This document shows positions 1 through 10,078 of a DNA stretch of 64,000 bases, in pieces (the first letter of the stretch is position 1; every line of letters starts with the position of its first letter). Position numbers and translations under genes: made by a program. The stretch is from Pseudidiomarina halophila. Lineage in GTDB: Bacteria; Pseudomonadota; Gammaproteobacteria; Enterobacterales; Alteromonadaceae. The notes under the pieces are model-generated. The model was not told the DNA's origin. It made no database searches and worked only from the letters and a program-made list of their open reading frames with translations. Location of the stretch: the NCBI RefSeq assembly GCF_003987215.1, contig NZ_PIPW01000004.1:124001-188000 (forward strand), in the 5' to 3' direction.

Positions 1-733
1 TGGCTTCTCTGGTGCTGTGGTACAGAACTTTGGTACCCAGCAAGATGTGCTGATTCGTATCGAGCCGCAGGAAGGCGTTAAAGCGCAAGAGGTCGGTGAC
101 AATATTCTTAATTTGTTGCGTGCTGCTACAGATGAAGAAGTAACCATGCGACGTATCGAGTTTGTCGGTCCCAATGTGGGTGACCAGCTAACTCAGCAGG
201 GCGGTTTAGCCATGCTAACTGCCCTGATCTGTATCTTGATTTATATTGCCTTTCGCTTTGAGTGGCGTCTTGCGTTAGGTGCAGTTGGCGCCTTGGCGCA
301 CGATGTAATTCTGACGCTGGGTCTATTTTCTATCCTTGGGTTGGAATTTGATTTGACGGTGCTGGCAGCTTTACTCGCTGTTATTGGTTACTCCATTAAC
401 GATACCGTGGTGGTCAGCGATCGAATTCGCGAGAATTTCCGTAAATTCCGCAAGGGCAGCTCAGAAGAGATTATCAACGGTGCCCTGACGGATACTATGA
501 GCCGCACAGTGATTACCTCGTTAACGACCGTACTGGTATTGTTTGCGTTGTTTTTCCTTGGTGGTGCATTGATTCATGGCTTTGCGACAGCATTGTTGTT
601 TGGTGTATTTATCGGTACCTATTCGTCGGTTTATATTGCCAGCTCACTGGCCTTAGCATTAGGTGTAAGTCGCGAAGACTTGATGCCACCTGAAGTTGAG
701 AAGGAAGGTGAAGATTTGGATCCGATGCCGTAA
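1..733 (+). CDS. secF: Protein translocase subunit SecF (3' part, start outside window)
   Basis: Inner-membrane subunit of the SecDF complex, which uses the proton motive force to help move proteins through SecYEG. The reading frame is open from base 2, so the N-terminus lies upstream of the window. The visible part keeps the last periplasmic stretch and about five hydrophobic segments, with the family signatures GAVGALAHDV and IGYSINDTVVVSDRIREN followed by SRTVITSLTT. The charged C-terminal tail ends in DPMP. secD is expected just upstream. No terminator is visible before yaaA, 38 bp downstream, so read-through is possible. Confidence 0.97.
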   Translation, partial: GFSGAVVQNFGTQQDVLIRIEPQEGVKAQEVGDNILNLLRAATDEEVTMRRIEFVGPNVGDQLTQQGGLAMLTALICILIYIAFRFEWRLALGAVGALAHDVILTLGLFSILGLEFDLTVLAALLAVIGYSINDTVVVSDRIRENFRKFRKGSSEEIINGALTDTMSRTVITSLTTVLVLFALFFLGGALIHGFATALLFGVFIGTYSSVYIASSLALALGVSREDLMPPEVEKEGEDLDPMP

Positions 734-771
734 CGGTTGTCGATGATCAATAGGGAACAGGAGAACGGATG

Positions 772-1551
772 ATGTTAGTTGTGCTATCGCCAGCGAAGAA
801 CCTGGATTACGAGAGCCCGTTGCCAACGGAGGAGTACAGTCAACCACGCTTACTTGAGTACGCTCAGGAGCTGGTTGATCGGTGCGAGTCCCTGTCACCA
901 CAGGAGCTGGGCTCGCTGATGAAAATCAGCGATAAACTGGCAGGACTCAACGCAGCGCGTTTTGCTGACTGGCATCAACCCTTTACTCCCGATAATGCCC
1001 GCCCCGCATTATTTGCTTTCGATGGTGATGTTTATAGCGGTCTTCAGGCAGAAAAAATGTCTGATGAAACAATTGCCTTTGCGCAGGAACATTTGCGTAT
1101 ATTATCGGGTCTATATGGTGTACTACGGCCACTTGACCTGATGCAGCCCTACCGTCTGGAGATGGGAACCAAGCTGGATACTGCGCGTGGTAAGAACTTG
1201 TATGAGTTTTGGGGTAATGTCATTACCGATATGCTCAATGAAGATTTACGTGCCAGTGACAGCGATGTGCTAGTTAATCTTGCGTCACAAGAGTATTTTT
1301 CTAGTGTAGACCCGAAGCATTTGAAAGCAGAGATTATTACACCTGTTTTTAAAGACGAGAAAAATGGCGAATACAAGGTTATAAGTTTCTGGGCGAAGAA
1401 AGCCCGTGGGGCTATGGCTCGCTTCATCATGACCGAAGCGGTAAGTGACGTGGCTGAATTAAAGCAATTTAATGCCAATGGCTATCGTTTTAACGCCGAG
1501 CAATCAACTGACACTGAGTTGGTATTTCAGCGTGCTGAGCGAGACCAGTAA
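772..1551 (+). CDS. yaaA: YaaA family peroxide-stress protein (DUF328)
   Basis: Cytosolic YaaA/DUF328 family protein; in E. coli the homologue limits intracellular iron and DNA damage during peroxide stress. The whole length matches the family: [11 protein letters not shown] at the N-terminus, [45 protein letters not shown]-like VNLASQEYF and [13 protein letters not shown]. At 259 residues it is the usual size. Two adjacent ATGs (769 and 772) follow an AGGAG at 759-763; I chose the second because family members begin with M-L-hydrophobic-SPAK, but either could be used. Confidence 0.95.
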   Translation: MLVVLSPAKNLDYESPLPTEEYSQPRLLEYAQELVDRCESLSPQELGSLMKISDKLAGLNAARFADWHQPFTPDNARPALFAFDGDVYSGLQAEKMSDETIAFAQEHLRILSGLYGVLRPLDLMQPYRLEMGTKLDTARGKNLYEFWGNVITDMLNEDLRASDSDVLVNLASQEYFSSVDPKHLKAEIITPVFKDEKNGEYKVISFWAKKARGAMARFIMTEAVSDVAELKQFNANGYRFNAEQSTDTELVFQRAERDQ

Positions 1552-1569
1552 ACCAATTTAGGAGCTGAT

Positions 1570-2439
1570 ATGATTGATCGCGATCCCAATTACCAACCCC
1601 AGGCGGGCGGCAAAGGTAAACTTATTGCTGCATTAACTATTGTAATTGTGCTTGCCGTGGTGGTGATTTGGTACCTGATGCAGGACCAAAACCCGCGTCA
1701 GTCATCTCTGCCAGAACCCGTAGCGGTTGAACCACAGATCAATACCATTGACGAGCCAGCTGAAAACCTGGTTCCTGACCCTGCGGAAACTGTAGAACTG
1801 GGCGAGGAAGAGACAGCCGAGCCTGAAGCCGAGTCACCGGAGGTTACTGAGCCGGAACCGGAACTACCAGCACTCACCGAAAGTACAGATGAGATCCTTG
1901 CCCGCCTTGAAGCTCAGGAGCAACCTGTTGAGCCGATTCAGAGCGAGCAGTTAATACGTGATGCGGTTGTCTTTGTCGATAACATTCGTAATGGCGTAGT
2001 GGTGCGTGATGCAGCGCCTGTTGCCGGGCCAAAAGGCGATTTCCGGGTATTAGAACAAGACGACAAAATTTACATCGACCCGCGCTCCTATGACCGCTAC
2101 AACAGCTTGGTGGATTGGTTTGTCAGTCTTGACGTTGAGGTTTTGGAAAATTTACTGGAGCGTTACCAGCCACTGGTGGGAGAGGCTTTAGCAGAAATCG
2201 GCTATCCTGATACTGCGCCTGAAACAGTGCTATTGGATGCTATCGATGTATTAATGGCGACGCCTTCAGTGGGTACCGTCATTGAACTTAACGATCACAG
2301 CGTCATGTACCGTTTTGCAGACCCGGCTCTTGAAGCGCTTCCTGATGCCCAGAAGCAAATGTTGCGCCTTGGCCCGGACAATATGCGCCGCGTCAAACTG
2401 AAACTCGAAGCGTTGCGTACCGCGCTGCAAGATGGCTAA
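1570..2439 (+). CDS. DUF3014 domain protein, single-pass membrane
   Basis: Uncharacterised DUF3014 family protein of 289 residues. A short cytosolic N-terminus precedes one hydrophobic segment (about residues 17-36), then a Pro/Glu-rich linker (about 45-110), then a globular domain with VVFVDNIRNGVVVRD, YDRYNSLVDWFVSLD and LLERYQPLVGEALAEIGYP, which carry the DUF3014 signature. It is therefore probably anchored in the inner membrane with the domain in the periplasm. AGGAG at 1560-1564 supports the start. Its 3' end overlaps the next gene by 8 bp, so the two are probably co-translated. Function unknown. Confidence 0.85.
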   Translation: MIDRDPNYQPQAGGKGKLIAALTIVIVLAVVVIWYLMQDQNPRQSSLPEPVAVEPQINTIDEPAENLVPDPAETVELGEEETAEPEAESPEVTEPEPELPALTESTDEILARLEAQEQPVEPIQSEQLIRDAVVFVDNIRNGVVVRDAAPVAGPKGDFRVLEQDDKIYIDPRSYDRYNSLVDWFVSLDVEVLENLLERYQPLVGEALAEIGYPDTAPETVLLDAIDVLMATPSVGTVIELNDHSVMYRFADPALEALPDAQKQMLRLGPDNMRRVKLKLEALRTALQDG

Positions 2440-3037
2440 CGTTAATGAGATAATCCCGGAGCACCTTCGCGCTCCGTTACCGACCCGCGGCAACCGGTTC
2501 AGTCGTTGGGTTGGTCGGGTAGGGATGCGTGTACTCGGTGGCTGGCGTATCGAAGGTGAACTGCCAGCGACCCGCCAGGCTATCATTCCCGTTGCACCAC
2601 ATACGTCCAACTGGGATTTCTTTGTTGGTGTGTTTGTAATGCTGGCGCTGGGCCTGAAGTTATCCTTTCTTGGTAAACATACGATCTTCCGCTTCCCTAT
2701 TAACAGCGTGCTCCGCTGGTTAGGCGGTATTCCTGTTGACCGGCGTTCTGCGCAAGGTGTGGTCGGGCAAATGGTTGATGAGTTTGAGCAACGTCACGAG
2801 TTAATTTTGGCGTTAGCGCCCGAAGGTACGCGAAAAAAAGTCAGTGAGTGGAAAAGAGGCTTTCTGCACATTGCCCGGGCAACCCAGGTACCGGTGATTC
2901 CAGTGGGCTTTGATTTCTCGCGCAAAGTCATTGATATTCGCCCACCAATGATGATTACCGGCGATATTGAAAGTGAACTTCTGCGGGTAAAGCAGGCAGT
3001 TGCGCACGCAGTAGGTAAAAATCCACAACATGCCTGA
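2432..3037 (+). CDS. 1-acyl-sn-glycerol-3-phosphate acyltransferase family protein
   Basis: PlsC-superfamily acyltransferase of 201 residues. It carries the catalytic HX4D motif as H57-TSNW-D62, the substrate-binding motif [18 protein letters not shown], and EGTR at 131-134. Such enzymes transfer acyl groups to lysophospholipids or related acceptors at the inner membrane. There is no long transmembrane segment apart from a hydrophobic stretch after the HX4D motif. The start overlaps the 3' end of the DUF3014 gene. The exact acceptor cannot be told from sequence; this short soluble-type subgroup differs from the canonical PlsC (about 245 residues). Confidence 0.85.
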   Translation: MANVNEIIPEHLRAPLPTRGNRFSRWVGRVGMRVLGGWRIEGELPATRQAIIPVAPHTSNWDFFVGVFVMLALGLKLSFLGKHTIFRFPINSVLRWLGGIPVDRRSAQGVVGQMVDEFEQRHELILALAPEGTRKKVSEWKRGFLHIARATQVPVIPVGFDFSRKVIDIRPPMMITGDIESELLRVKQAVAHAVGKNPQHA

Positions 3038-3087
3038 TAGCAAAATTTGTGCTATTATCGCGCCGATTTCTTTATAAGGATGCAATC

Positions 3088-3552
3088 ATGAACGTAATTG
3101 AAGCCGGCATCGCTGCACCAGGCAAAAAATTTGCTTTGGTGGTTTCAAGATTTAACCACTTTGTAGTCGATAGCCTCCTTGATGGGGCGGTGACTACTTT
3201 GAAGCATTACGGCCAGGTAGCCGCTGATGATATTACCGTGGTCAAAGCACCTGGTGCTTATGAATTACCACTTGTCGCACGGCGTTTGGCCGCGACCGGT
3301 AAATATGATGCGATCATCGCCATTGGTGCCGTGATCCGTGGTGGTACACCACATTTTGATTTTGTTGCTGGTGAATGTAATAGCGGGCTAAGCCGCGTTA
3401 TGCATGAATTTAACGTACCTGTTGCCAATGGTGTGATCACCACTGATACCATTGAACAAGCCATTGAGCGTAGCGGCACCAAAGCCGGCAATAAAGGTGC
3501 GGAAGCAGCTTTAAGCGCGCTTGAAATGGTTAATGTGCTCGAGCAGCTCTAA
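3088..3552 (+). CDS. ribH: 6,7-dimethyl-8-ribityllumazine synthase
   Basis: Penultimate enzyme of riboflavin synthesis; condenses 5-amino-6-ribitylaminouracil with dihydroxybutanone phosphate. The 154-residue product matches lumazine synthase throughout: [43 protein letters not shown] with the catalytic His, and the C-terminal [17 protein letters not shown]. The start at 3088 follows AAGGA (3077-3081) and gives the usual MNVIEA N-terminus; in-frame codons further upstream would add an unusual extension. ribD/ribE/ribBA are not next to it here; nusB follows after 11 bp, the common ribH-nusB order. Confidence 0.97.
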   Translation: MNVIEAGIAAPGKKFALVVSRFNHFVVDSLLDGAVTTLKHYGQVAADDITVVKAPGAYELPLVARRLAATGKYDAIIAIGAVIRGGTPHFDFVAGECNSGLSRVMHEFNVPVANGVITTDTIEQAIERSGTKAGNKGAEAALSALEMVNVLEQL

Positions 3553-3563
3553 GAGGAACTACT

Positions 3564-3983
3564 ATGAAACCAGCTGCACGTCGTAAAGCGCGCAAGCTTG
3601 CAGTACAAGCCATTTATTCCTGGCAACTGAGTGAGAACAGTATGAGCGATATCGAAGCTCAGTTTCTCACTGACAATGACACCAGTAAAATTGACGTTGA
3701 TTACTTTCTGGCTTTGGTACGCGGTGTTGCGGGTCAGGTCAGAACCTTAGATGACGCGCTGTCGCCGTTTTTAGACCGGCCTCTGGCGGAGCTTGATCAT
3801 GTCGAGCGTGCAGTATTGCGTCTGGCCGCATTCGAACTCCGTGAACGGCTTGATGTGCCCTATAAAGTTGCGATTAACGAAGCCATTGAATTGGCGAAGT
3901 CATTCGGCGCTGACGAAAGTCATCGTTTCGTCAACGGGGTACTCGACAAAGCAATAGACAGTTTACGACCCACCCGCAGATAA
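3564..3983 (+). CDS. nusB: Transcription antitermination factor NusB
   Basis: RNA-binding factor that with NusE (S10) recognises boxA and supports antitermination of rRNA operons. The 139-residue product has the all-helical NusB pattern: the basic N-terminus [61 protein letters not shown] and the C-terminal [16 protein letters not shown] upstream supports the start. It lies between ribH and thiL, a very common gammaproteobacterial arrangement. Confidence 0.97.
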   Translation: MKPAARRKARKLAVQAIYSWQLSENSMSDIEAQFLTDNDTSKIDVDYFLALVRGVAGQVRTLDDALSPFLDRPLAELDHVERAVLRLAAFELRERLDVPYKVAINEAIELAKSFGADESHRFVNGVLDKAIDSLRPTRR

Positions 3984-3994
3984 CGGCTCAATCC

Positions 3995-4969
3995 ATGGCC
4001 TTTGGCGAGTTTGATCTTATCGACACCTACTTTACCCGGCGTTGGCCTGAGCGCGACGACGTGGTGCTTGGAGTGGGTGACGATGCCGCAATTCTTAAAG
4101 TCCCAGAAGCTTCAGAGTTGATTATCGCCACAGATACCATGGTTGCCGGTGTACATTTTGATAAGCAAACACCAGCCCGTGCCGTAGGACACAAGGTCGC
4201 CGCAGTTAACCTCAGTGATCTCGCCGCAATGGGGGCGGAGCCTGCATGGCTGTCGCTCGCGCTAACCCTGCCGGAAATGGACCACGACTGGTTGACGGGG
4301 TTTAGCCATGGACTGCGCGAGATTTGCGCCTATTACGATTGTCAGTTGATTGGCGGTGATACCACTAAGGGGCCGCTGTCATTGACCGTTACCGCACATG
4401 GCTTCGTGCCTGTCGGCGCTGCATTGCGACGTGATGGTGCAAAACCGGGCGACTGGATCTATGTCAGTGGCAGCCTCGGCGATGCCGGTCTGGCACTTGC
4501 TGCGCAACAACAGCGGGTCGAGATCTCTGACAGCCATTACCGCCGCGTGCTGGAGCGACTTTATTTCCCATCGCCACGGGTCGCGTTAGGCCAGAATCTG
4601 CGTGATATCGCGTCCAGTGCCATTGATATTTCTGACGGCCTGGTAGCGGATTTACAGCACATACTGAAGTCTTCGAATGTTGGCGCGCGTATTGATGTTG
4701 ATGAAATACCGCTGAGTATGGCGCTGACCGGATCCGTTGATGCCGACCAGGCGATTTCTTACGCGCTATGTAGTGGCGATGATTACGAGCTTTGCTTTAC
4801 CGTGCCAGAGAGTCGCCGTGGGGTGTTCGATACTGCTATCGCACGTCATCCGGCGAAACCGACCTGCATCGGCAGAATTACCAGTAAGGCCAAAGATTTG
4901 CGGCTGGAACGTAATGGCGAGGTCTGGGAAGGCATGACTGGGAAAAACGGTTATGACCACTTCAGCTAA
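3995..4969 (+). CDS. thiL: Thiamine-monophosphate kinase
   Basis: Phosphorylates thiamine monophosphate to thiamine pyrophosphate, the last step of cofactor synthesis. The 324-residue product has the PurM-like kinase fold signatures: FDLIDTYF at the N-terminus, GVGDDAAIL for ATP/Mg binding, ATDTMVAGVHF, NLSDLAAMGAEP, GGDTTKGPLSLTVTA and AIDISDGLVADL, ending in GIGR-like CIGRI. The start codon has only a weak ribosome site. The 3' end overlaps pgpA by 17 bp, consistent with coupled translation. Confidence 0.96.
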   Translation: MAFGEFDLIDTYFTRRWPERDDVVLGVGDDAAILKVPEASELIIATDTMVAGVHFDKQTPARAVGHKVAAVNLSDLAAMGAEPAWLSLALTLPEMDHDWLTGFSHGLREICAYYDCQLIGGDTTKGPLSLTVTAHGFVPVGAALRRDGAKPGDWIYVSGSLGDAGLALAAQQQRVEISDSHYRRVLERLYFPSPRVALGQNLRDIASSAIDISDGLVADLQHILKSSNVGARIDVDEIPLSMALTGSVDADQAISYALCSGDDYELCFTVPESRRGVFDTAIARHPAKPTCIGRITSKAKDLRLERNGEVWEGMTGKNGYDHFS

Positions 4970-5468
4970 GCAGGATAAAACGCTACCAGCGGTGAGTGTG
5001 AAGCGATTGGCACACCCTGTGCACTTCTTTTCACTGGGATTTGGCAGTGGTCTTGCGCCTAAAGCTCCCGGCACCTTTGGTACCCTCGCGGCGGTTCCTA
5101 TTGTATGGTTGCTGCAAGGCGTAGATCCCTGGATTTATCTTAGCATTGCGGTGTTGGTCAGTCTGGTTGGTATTGCGATGTGCCGGGCAACAGCAAATGC
5201 CCTGGGTGTGCATGATCATCCGGCGATAGTGTTAGATGAAATTGCCGGTTATTTACTAGCTATGAGTTTCTTGCCGGCTACCTGGGTAAACCTGCTGCTG
5301 GCGTTTCTATTATTCCGCTTCTTCGACATTATCAAACCAGGACCTATAGGTTGGTGCGATAAGCGTCTGCACGGTGGTTTAGGCATTATGGCTGACGATA
5401 TCCTTGCTGGTATCGTCAGCGCGCTGCTGCTACATCTCGGCTATGCGTTGACGAATACGTTGTTCTAA
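4953..5468 (+). CDS. pgpA: Phosphatidylglycerophosphatase A
   Basis: Inner-membrane phosphatase that converts phosphatidylglycerophosphate to phosphatidylglycerol. The 171-residue product has the family signature [18 protein letters not shown], the [18 protein letters not shown] motif with acidic metal ligands, and [20 protein letters not shown], with about four hydrophobic segments. It begins inside thiL. Its last 39 bp overlap the convergent dxs gene, so the final 12 codons (ending TNTLF) are also antisense to the dxs C-terminus. Confidence 0.95.
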   Translation: MTTSAKQDKTLPAVSVKRLAHPVHFFSLGFGSGLAPKAPGTFGTLAAVPIVWLLQGVDPWIYLSIAVLVSLVGIAMCRATANALGVHDHPAIVLDEIAGYLLAMSFLPATWVNLLLAFLLFRFFDIIKPGPIGWCDKRLHGGLGIMADDILAGIVSALLLHLGYALTNTLF

Positions 5469-7316
5469 ACCATCGGCATCTAAGCCAAGTTCAGCACGAA
5501 TCTCCTGCTGGTCGCCGTGCTTGATGAACTGGTCAGGCAAACCTAACTGTAAGATTGCAGTTGTAAGCCCTGCACCGTGCAAAAACTCACCTACGGCACT
5601 TCCCGCTCCACCGGCAACGACGTTGTCTTCGACGGTGACGAGCAGATCATGACTGTCCGCAAGCTCACGGATCAACTGTTCGTCGATTGGCTTCACAAAA
5701 CGCATATCGGCAATGGTCGCGTCGAGGTTATCGGCGCAAGGTATAACATCGTTTAGAACTGTACCGAAGCTCAGGATGGCAACCTTGGTGGCACTTGCCT
5801 CATTGGCGCGGCGCAGAATGCGGCCTTTACCTATAGTGAGCTCCTGCAGCTCAGCATCGATGTCACATCCGGTGCCATTACCGCGCGGATAACGCACGGC
5901 TGCAGGCTGTTGTAGCTTGTGGCCAGTGTAAAGCATGTTGCGGCATTCGTTTTCATCAGACGGTGTCATAACCACCATGTTTGGCACGCAACGCAAATAG
6001 CTCAGATCAAATGCTCCCTGATGGGTAGGCCCGTCTGCACCGACGATGCCGGCGCGATCAATGGCAAACAATACGGGTAAGTTCTGCAGGGCTACATCGT
6101 GGATCAGTTGGTCGTAACCGCGTTGTAAAAAGGTCGAGTAGATTGCTACCACTGGGTGGAAGCCGCCAATTGCCAGGCCGGCGCCGAAGGTGACCGCGTG
6201 TTGCTCGGCGATCGCAACATCGAAATACTGCTGTGGGAAGCGCTGCGAAAACTCAACCATGCCGGAACCTTCACGCATGGCTGGCGTTACCGCCATTAAT
6301 TTTGGATCCTGAGCCGCCATTTCGCAGAGCCAGTCACCAAAAACCTTCGAGTAAGATGGCGTCGCCGCCTTTTTACTGGGTAATGATGTGGTGGCAGGAT
6401 CAAATTTGGGTACGCCATGGTAGCCAATAGGATCTTTTTCTGCAGGCTCGTAACCTTTACCTTTGCGGGTAACCACGTGCAGGAATTGCGGGCCTTTCAG
6501 GTGGCGCATGTTGCGCAAGGTTGACACCAGTAGATTAACATCGTGACCATCGATAGGACCGATATAGTTAAAGCCTAGCTCTTCAAAAATAGTACCAGGG
6601 GCAACCATGCCTTTCATGTGTTCTTCAGCACGGCTTGCCAGGTGATGAATGCCGGGCATGCCTTGCAGCAGTTTTTTGCTGCTCTCGCGCAAAGAGGTAT
6701 AAAACCTACCTGAAAGTACCCGCGCCAGGTGGTTGTTGAGGGCACCGACATTCTCCGAAATCGACATATCGTTGTCGTTTAAAATAACCAACATGTCGGG
6801 TTTGATATCACCGGCATGGTTCATTGCTTCAAAGGCCATACCTGCAGTCATGGCACCGTCGCCAATAATCGCGACAACTTTTTTCTCGGTGCGCTCGCGC
6901 TGGGCCGCGATGGCCATGCCTAAAGCGGCACTGATTGAGGTGCTCGAATGACCGACGCTAAGAGTGTCGTACTCGCTCTCCGGACGCCACGGAAACGGAT
7001 GCAAGCCATCTTTCTGTCGAATGGTATGCAGTTGGTGTTTGCGTCCGGTTAAAATTTTATGCGGGTAGGCCTGATGACCTACATCCCAGACGAACTGGTC
7101 ATAAGGTGTCGCATAGACATAGTGTAATGCTACCGTCAGTTCAACGGTGCCAAGCCCCGACGCAAGATGGCCGCTGCTGCGGCTGACTGAGCTGAGCAGG
7201 AATTCGCGTACTTCTGCGCATAGCTGCGGTAGCTGGCGTTCATGCAAGGTACGTAAATCCGCTGGATTATCGATACCGTCGAGTAACGGATAAGCGTCGT
7301 GAGACGAAGATGTCAT
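5430..7316 (-). CDS. dxs: 1-deoxy-D-xylulose-5-phosphate synthase
   Basis: Thiamine-diphosphate enzyme that condenses pyruvate and glyceraldehyde 3-phosphate, the first step of the MEP isoprenoid pathway; it also feeds thiamine synthesis. In the 628-residue product, His81 ([15 protein letters not shown]), GDG at 152-154 and NDN at about 180-182 form the cofactor site, and [15 protein letters not shown] marks the transketolase core. First gene downstream of ispA on the minus strand, only 4 bp after it, so xseB-ispA-dxs form one operon. The 3' end overlaps pgpA by 39 bp with no terminator in between. Confidence 0.98.
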   Translation of the reverse strand: MTSSSHDAYPLLDGIDNPADLRTLHERQLPQLCAEVREFLLSSVSRSSGHLASGLGTVELTVALHYVYATPYDQFVWDVGHQAYPHKILTGRKHQLHTIRQKDGLHPFPWRPESEYDTLSVGHSSTSISAALGMAIAAQRERTEKKVVAIIGDGAMTAGMAFEAMNHAGDIKPDMLVILNDNDMSISENVGALNNHLARVLSGRFYTSLRESSKKLLQGMPGIHHLASRAEEHMKGMVAPGTIFEELGFNYIGPIDGHDVNLLVSTLRNMRHLKGPQFLHVVTRKGKGYEPAEKDPIGYHGVPKFDPATTSLPSKKAATPSYSKVFGDWLCEMAAQDPKLMAVTPAMREGSGMVEFSQRFPQQYFDVAIAEQHAVTFGAGLAIGGFHPVVAIYSTFLQRGYDQLIHDVALQNLPVLFAIDRAGIVGADGPTHQGAFDLSYLRCVPNMVVMTPSDENECRNMLYTGHKLQQPAAVRYPRGNGTGCDIDAELQELTIGKGRILRRANEASATKVAILSFGTVLNDVIPCADNLDATIADMRFVKPIDEQLIRELADSHDLLVTVEDNVVAGGAGSAVGEFLHGAGLTTAILQLGLPDQFIKHGDQQEIRAELGLDADGLEQRIRQRIAEM

Positions 7317-7320
7317 GCGA

Positions 7321-8208
7321 TTAATGATCCCGGTTTAACAACTGTTCTGCAAAATTTTCTAGTAACTGTGTATTGTAGGGGATTCCGTGGAGGGCTTGAA
7401 GCGCTTTCTGGTGTAATTGCGTGAGCTTTACCCGGGCAGCATCCAGACCCAGTAACTGTACATAGGTGCTTTTATTGGCGGCTTCATCTTTACCGTTTGT
7501 TTTTCCTAAGGTTTCTGTTGAGCCGACGACATCGAGGATGTCATCCTGGACCTGGAACGCCAGTCCCAACCAGGTGGCGAACTGGCTGAAATCATTATAA
7601 TACTGTTGCGCCTCGTCGTTGCCTGCCAGTACTCCAAGCTGCACTGCCGCGGTGATAAGTGCGCCGGTCTTTAGCTGGTGAACCTGTTCGAGTTCTGGCT
7701 CACTCAAGTGCGCATCTGTGGCGGCCAGATCAAGTGCTTGTCCACCACACATGCCCCGACTTCCGCTAGCGTGCGCAAGTACCCGTAACATGGCAACTTG
7801 CCGCGCTGCTGGAAGCTCCGCGTTGTCGCTGCTCAATAACTCAAAAGCTAATGTTTGCAGGGCATCGCCAGCCAGTATCGCCGTCGCTTCATCAAAAGCA
7901 CGATGACAGGTAGGTTGACCACGTCGCAAGTCGTCATTATCCATTGCCGGCAGGTCATCATGAACAAGTGAATAGGCGTGGATGCATTCGACTGCTGCTG
8001 CAGCTGTATCGAGCGCGGCTTTTGGCGCGCCACAAATGCCGCCTACGCTGTAGGTTAGAAACGGCCGTACGCGTTTGCCGCCGAGCACCAAAGCATAGTG
8101 CATGGCAGCGTGTAACTTACTGGCAGGTGAAACACGGGCGTCGAGTTGCTGCTCAAGAACCGCGTTAATCTGTTGCCGTTGCTCGTGTAACAAGCTGTTC
8201 AATGTCAC
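7321..8208 (-). CDS. ispA: Farnesyl diphosphate synthase (polyprenyl synthetase)
   Basis: Builds farnesyl diphosphate from IPP and DMAPP for quinone, undecaprenyl and other isoprenoid synthesis. The 295-residue product has both aspartate-rich motifs: DDLPAMD at 84-90 (first) and DDILD at 222-226 (second), plus GGKRVRPFL near residue 43 and the central MCGGQALDL. Starts 4 bp inside xseB (ATGA overlap) and is followed by dxs, giving the usual xseB-ispA-dxs operon. Confidence 0.97.
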   Translation of the reverse strand: MTLNSLLHEQRQQINAVLEQQLDARVSPASKLHAAMHYALVLGGKRVRPFLTYSVGGICGAPKAALDTAAAAVECIHAYSLVHDDLPAMDNDDLRRGQPTCHRAFDEATAILAGDALQTLAFELLSSDNAELPAARQVAMLRVLAHASGSRGMCGGQALDLAATDAHLSEPELEQVHQLKTGALITAAVQLGVLAGNDEAQQYYNDFSQFATWLGLAFQVQDDILDVVGSTETLGKTNGKDEAANKSTYVQLLGLDAARVKLTQLHQKALQALHGIPYNTQLLENFAEQLLNRDH

Positions 8209-8447
8209 GAATCGGCCTCGTCGGTCACGTCATTCGCGAAGCCAGTGAGCTCTTCGCCGTTTTGCTGCTGTAATAGCTGGCTGACTTTCTGTTCAGCTTG
8301 TTGCAGTTTTTGCTGGCTTAACCGTGACAGGCGCACGGCTTTTTCAAACTGCTCAAGAGCCTGTTCAAGTGGCAGTTCGCCCTGCTCGAGCTTTACCACA
8401 ATTTGTTCTAATTCCTGAATGGCTTGTTCTAGCGATAAATCACTCAT
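8205..8447 (-). CDS. xseB: Exodeoxyribonuclease VII small subunit
   Basis: Small subunit of the single-strand exonuclease ExoVII; several copies bind each XseA. The 80-residue product has the helical signature [35 protein letters not shown] split over the first 40 residues, then a Gln-rich helix. First gene of the xseB-ispA-dxs operon and divergent from thiI, with 104 bp between the two starts. The large subunit xseA is separate, at 29771-31111. Confidence 0.96.
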   Translation of the reverse strand: MSDLSLEQAIQELEQIVVKLEQGELPLEQALEQFEKAVRLSRLSQQKLQQAEQKVSQLLQQQNGEELTGFANDVTDEADS

Positions 8448-8488
8448 AGCGGCACCTGTTGATATGCGTGGCGCACAAGTTACCCTGA

Positions 8489-8517
8489 TTCCGATGTACC
8501 GTCAAATCAGGTATACT
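8489..8517 (+). promoter_or_regulatory. Probable sigma70 promoter of thiI
   Basis: In the xseB-thiI divergent gap, TTCCGA (8489-8494) and TATACT (8512-8517) are 17 bp apart, 34 bp before the thiI ATG. The -10 matches consensus at five of six positions and the -35 at three, so the assignment rests mainly on the -10 and the spacing. No TPP riboswitch structure is apparent. Confidence 0.5.
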
Positions 8518-8551
8518 AGCGCGTTTTTAAAGTCAAAGAAGTCGTTCACCC

Positions 8552-10054
8552 ATGAAATTTGTAATCCGCTTACATGCCGAAATTACGATAAAGAGCAAAG
8601 GCGTTCGAAAACGTTACGGCAAAGTACTGGTTAGTAACCTGAAAAACATCCTTAAGCGCGTTGAAGTTGACGACGAGGCGCCAATTAAAGTGCTCTGGCT
8701 ATGGGATCGCATTGAAGTCAATGTCGCCAGCCAGGATCCGCTTGTCGCCGAACAAATCAGCGATGAACTACAACGTATTCCGGGAATTGCCTGGTTCAGT
8801 CGCTCCCACGAGTTACAACTTAATTCCACCAGTGAAGCTGATTTTACCCCGATTTTGCAGCAAGTACTAACAACCTGGTCAGCGCGTCTGCAGGACCGCA
8901 GTTTTGCGGTGAGGGTAAAGCGTAAGGGTAAACATGGCTTCCGTTCCATGGATCTCGAACATTATATCGGTGGCGGTGTATTACAAAATGTCGCTGGCAC
9001 GCGGGTCGAATTGCGGCGGCCGGATATTGAACTGCGAATTGAAGTTGATAACGAAACGGTACGGGTATTTGGCGATAAACAGCAAGGTCTCGGAGGTTTT
9101 CCGCTGCCGACCCAGGAAACTGTGTTGAGTTTGTTGTCCGGTGGTTTTGACTCGAGTGTCGCAAGCTTTCAGTTGTTGCGTCGCGGTGCCCGCACGCATT
9201 TTTGCTTTTTCAATCTTGGTGGCGACCGTCATGAAACAGGTGTGCGACAAACAGCCTATTATCTGTGGCAAACCTACGCCAGCTCACATCCACTGAAATT
9301 TATCAGTATCGACTTTGCGCCCGTGGTCGAGGAAATTCTCACCCATGTCGATAATGGCTTGATGGGTGTGGTGTTGAAGCGACAAATGTTACGTACGGCA
9401 CAAATTGTCGCACGACGTAGTAATGCCCAGGCATTAGTCACCGGTGAAGCGTTGGGGCAGGTCTCGAGCCAGACATTGAGTAATCTCAGTGTGATTGATG
9501 AAGCGATCGACACCTTAGTTCTACGTCCGCTGATTACCATGGATAAACAAGAAATCATTAATATTGCGGAACACATAGGCACCGCTGATATTGCCCGCAG
9601 TATGCCGGAATATTGTGGCGTGATTTCAATCAAACCGACGGTTAAAGCGCAGCGCGATGCGGTGCTAGAAGCCGAAGCTCGACTTGATCCTGAATTACTC
9701 GAGCGAGTCGTGCGCGCGGCAAACGTTGAAGACGTACGGCATATTGGTGAAAGCACCGATGCTCAGATTGAATCCGTAAGCTCGGTTGTCGATGCGGCGC
9801 AAAAAGATGATGTCATTATTGATATCCGCAGTCTGGATGAGCAGGAAGCCAAACCGTTAACTCAGTTGCCAGCAGGCATTACAGTGCAGAGCATTCCGTT
9901 TTTTAAGCTTGCGACAGCCTTTGCTGAGCTTGATTCAGCGCAGCGCTACCTGCTTTATTGTGAAAAAGGTGTAATGAGTAAGCTCCAGGCTCTTTACTTA
10001 CAAGAGCAAGGCTATAACAATGTAGGCGTTTATCAACCTCGTCGCGAGGCTTGA
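8552..10054 (+). CDS. thiI: tRNA 4-thiouridine synthase / thiazole sulfur carrier ThiI with rhodanese domain
   Basis: Inserts sulfur at U8 of tRNA and, in enterics, relays sulfur to ThiS for the thiamine thiazole ring. The 500-residue product has an N-terminal ferredoxin-like and THUMP region (to about 165), the PP-loop SGGFDSS at 196-202, Cys355 in MPEYCGVIS, and a C-terminal rhodanese domain with Cys470 in LLYCEKGVMS. The Cys355/Cys470 pair corresponds to the disulfide-forming pair of E. coli ThiI. The rhodanese domain marks the gammaproteobacterial long form. Divergent from xseB, as in enterics. Confidence 0.97.
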   Translation: MKFVIRLHAEITIKSKGVRKRYGKVLVSNLKNILKRVEVDDEAPIKVLWLWDRIEVNVASQDPLVAEQISDELQRIPGIAWFSRSHELQLNSTSEADFTPILQQVLTTWSARLQDRSFAVRVKRKGKHGFRSMDLEHYIGGGVLQNVAGTRVELRRPDIELRIEVDNETVRVFGDKQQGLGGFPLPTQETVLSLLSGGFDSSVASFQLLRRGARTHFCFFNLGGDRHETGVRQTAYYLWQTYASSHPLKFISIDFAPVVEEILTHVDNGLMGVVLKRQMLRTAQIVARRSNAQALVTGEALGQVSSQTLSNLSVIDEAIDTLVLRPLITMDKQEIINIAEHIGTADIARSMPEYCGVISIKPTVKAQRDAVLEAEARLDPELLERVVRAANVEDVRHIGESTDAQIESVSSVVDAAQKDDVIIDIRSLDEQEAKPLTQLPAGITVQSIPFFKLATAFAELDSAQRYLLYCEKGVMSKLQALYLQEQGYNNVGVYQPRREA

Positions 10055-10078
10055 TGTGGTAACGAACAAGGATCCTAA

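Noticed and set aside
3038-3087. Possible FMN riboswitch before ribH
   Set aside because: Only 50 bp separate the preceding stop from the ribH start, and no conserved RFN core is visible. A TATTAT (3053-3058) may be a -10 but has no good -35.
9274-9756. A 160-codon minus-strand frame inside thiI
   Set aside because: thiI is intact with all motifs on the plus strand; the antisense frame is Ser/Thr/Arg-rich, as expected from shadow reading.
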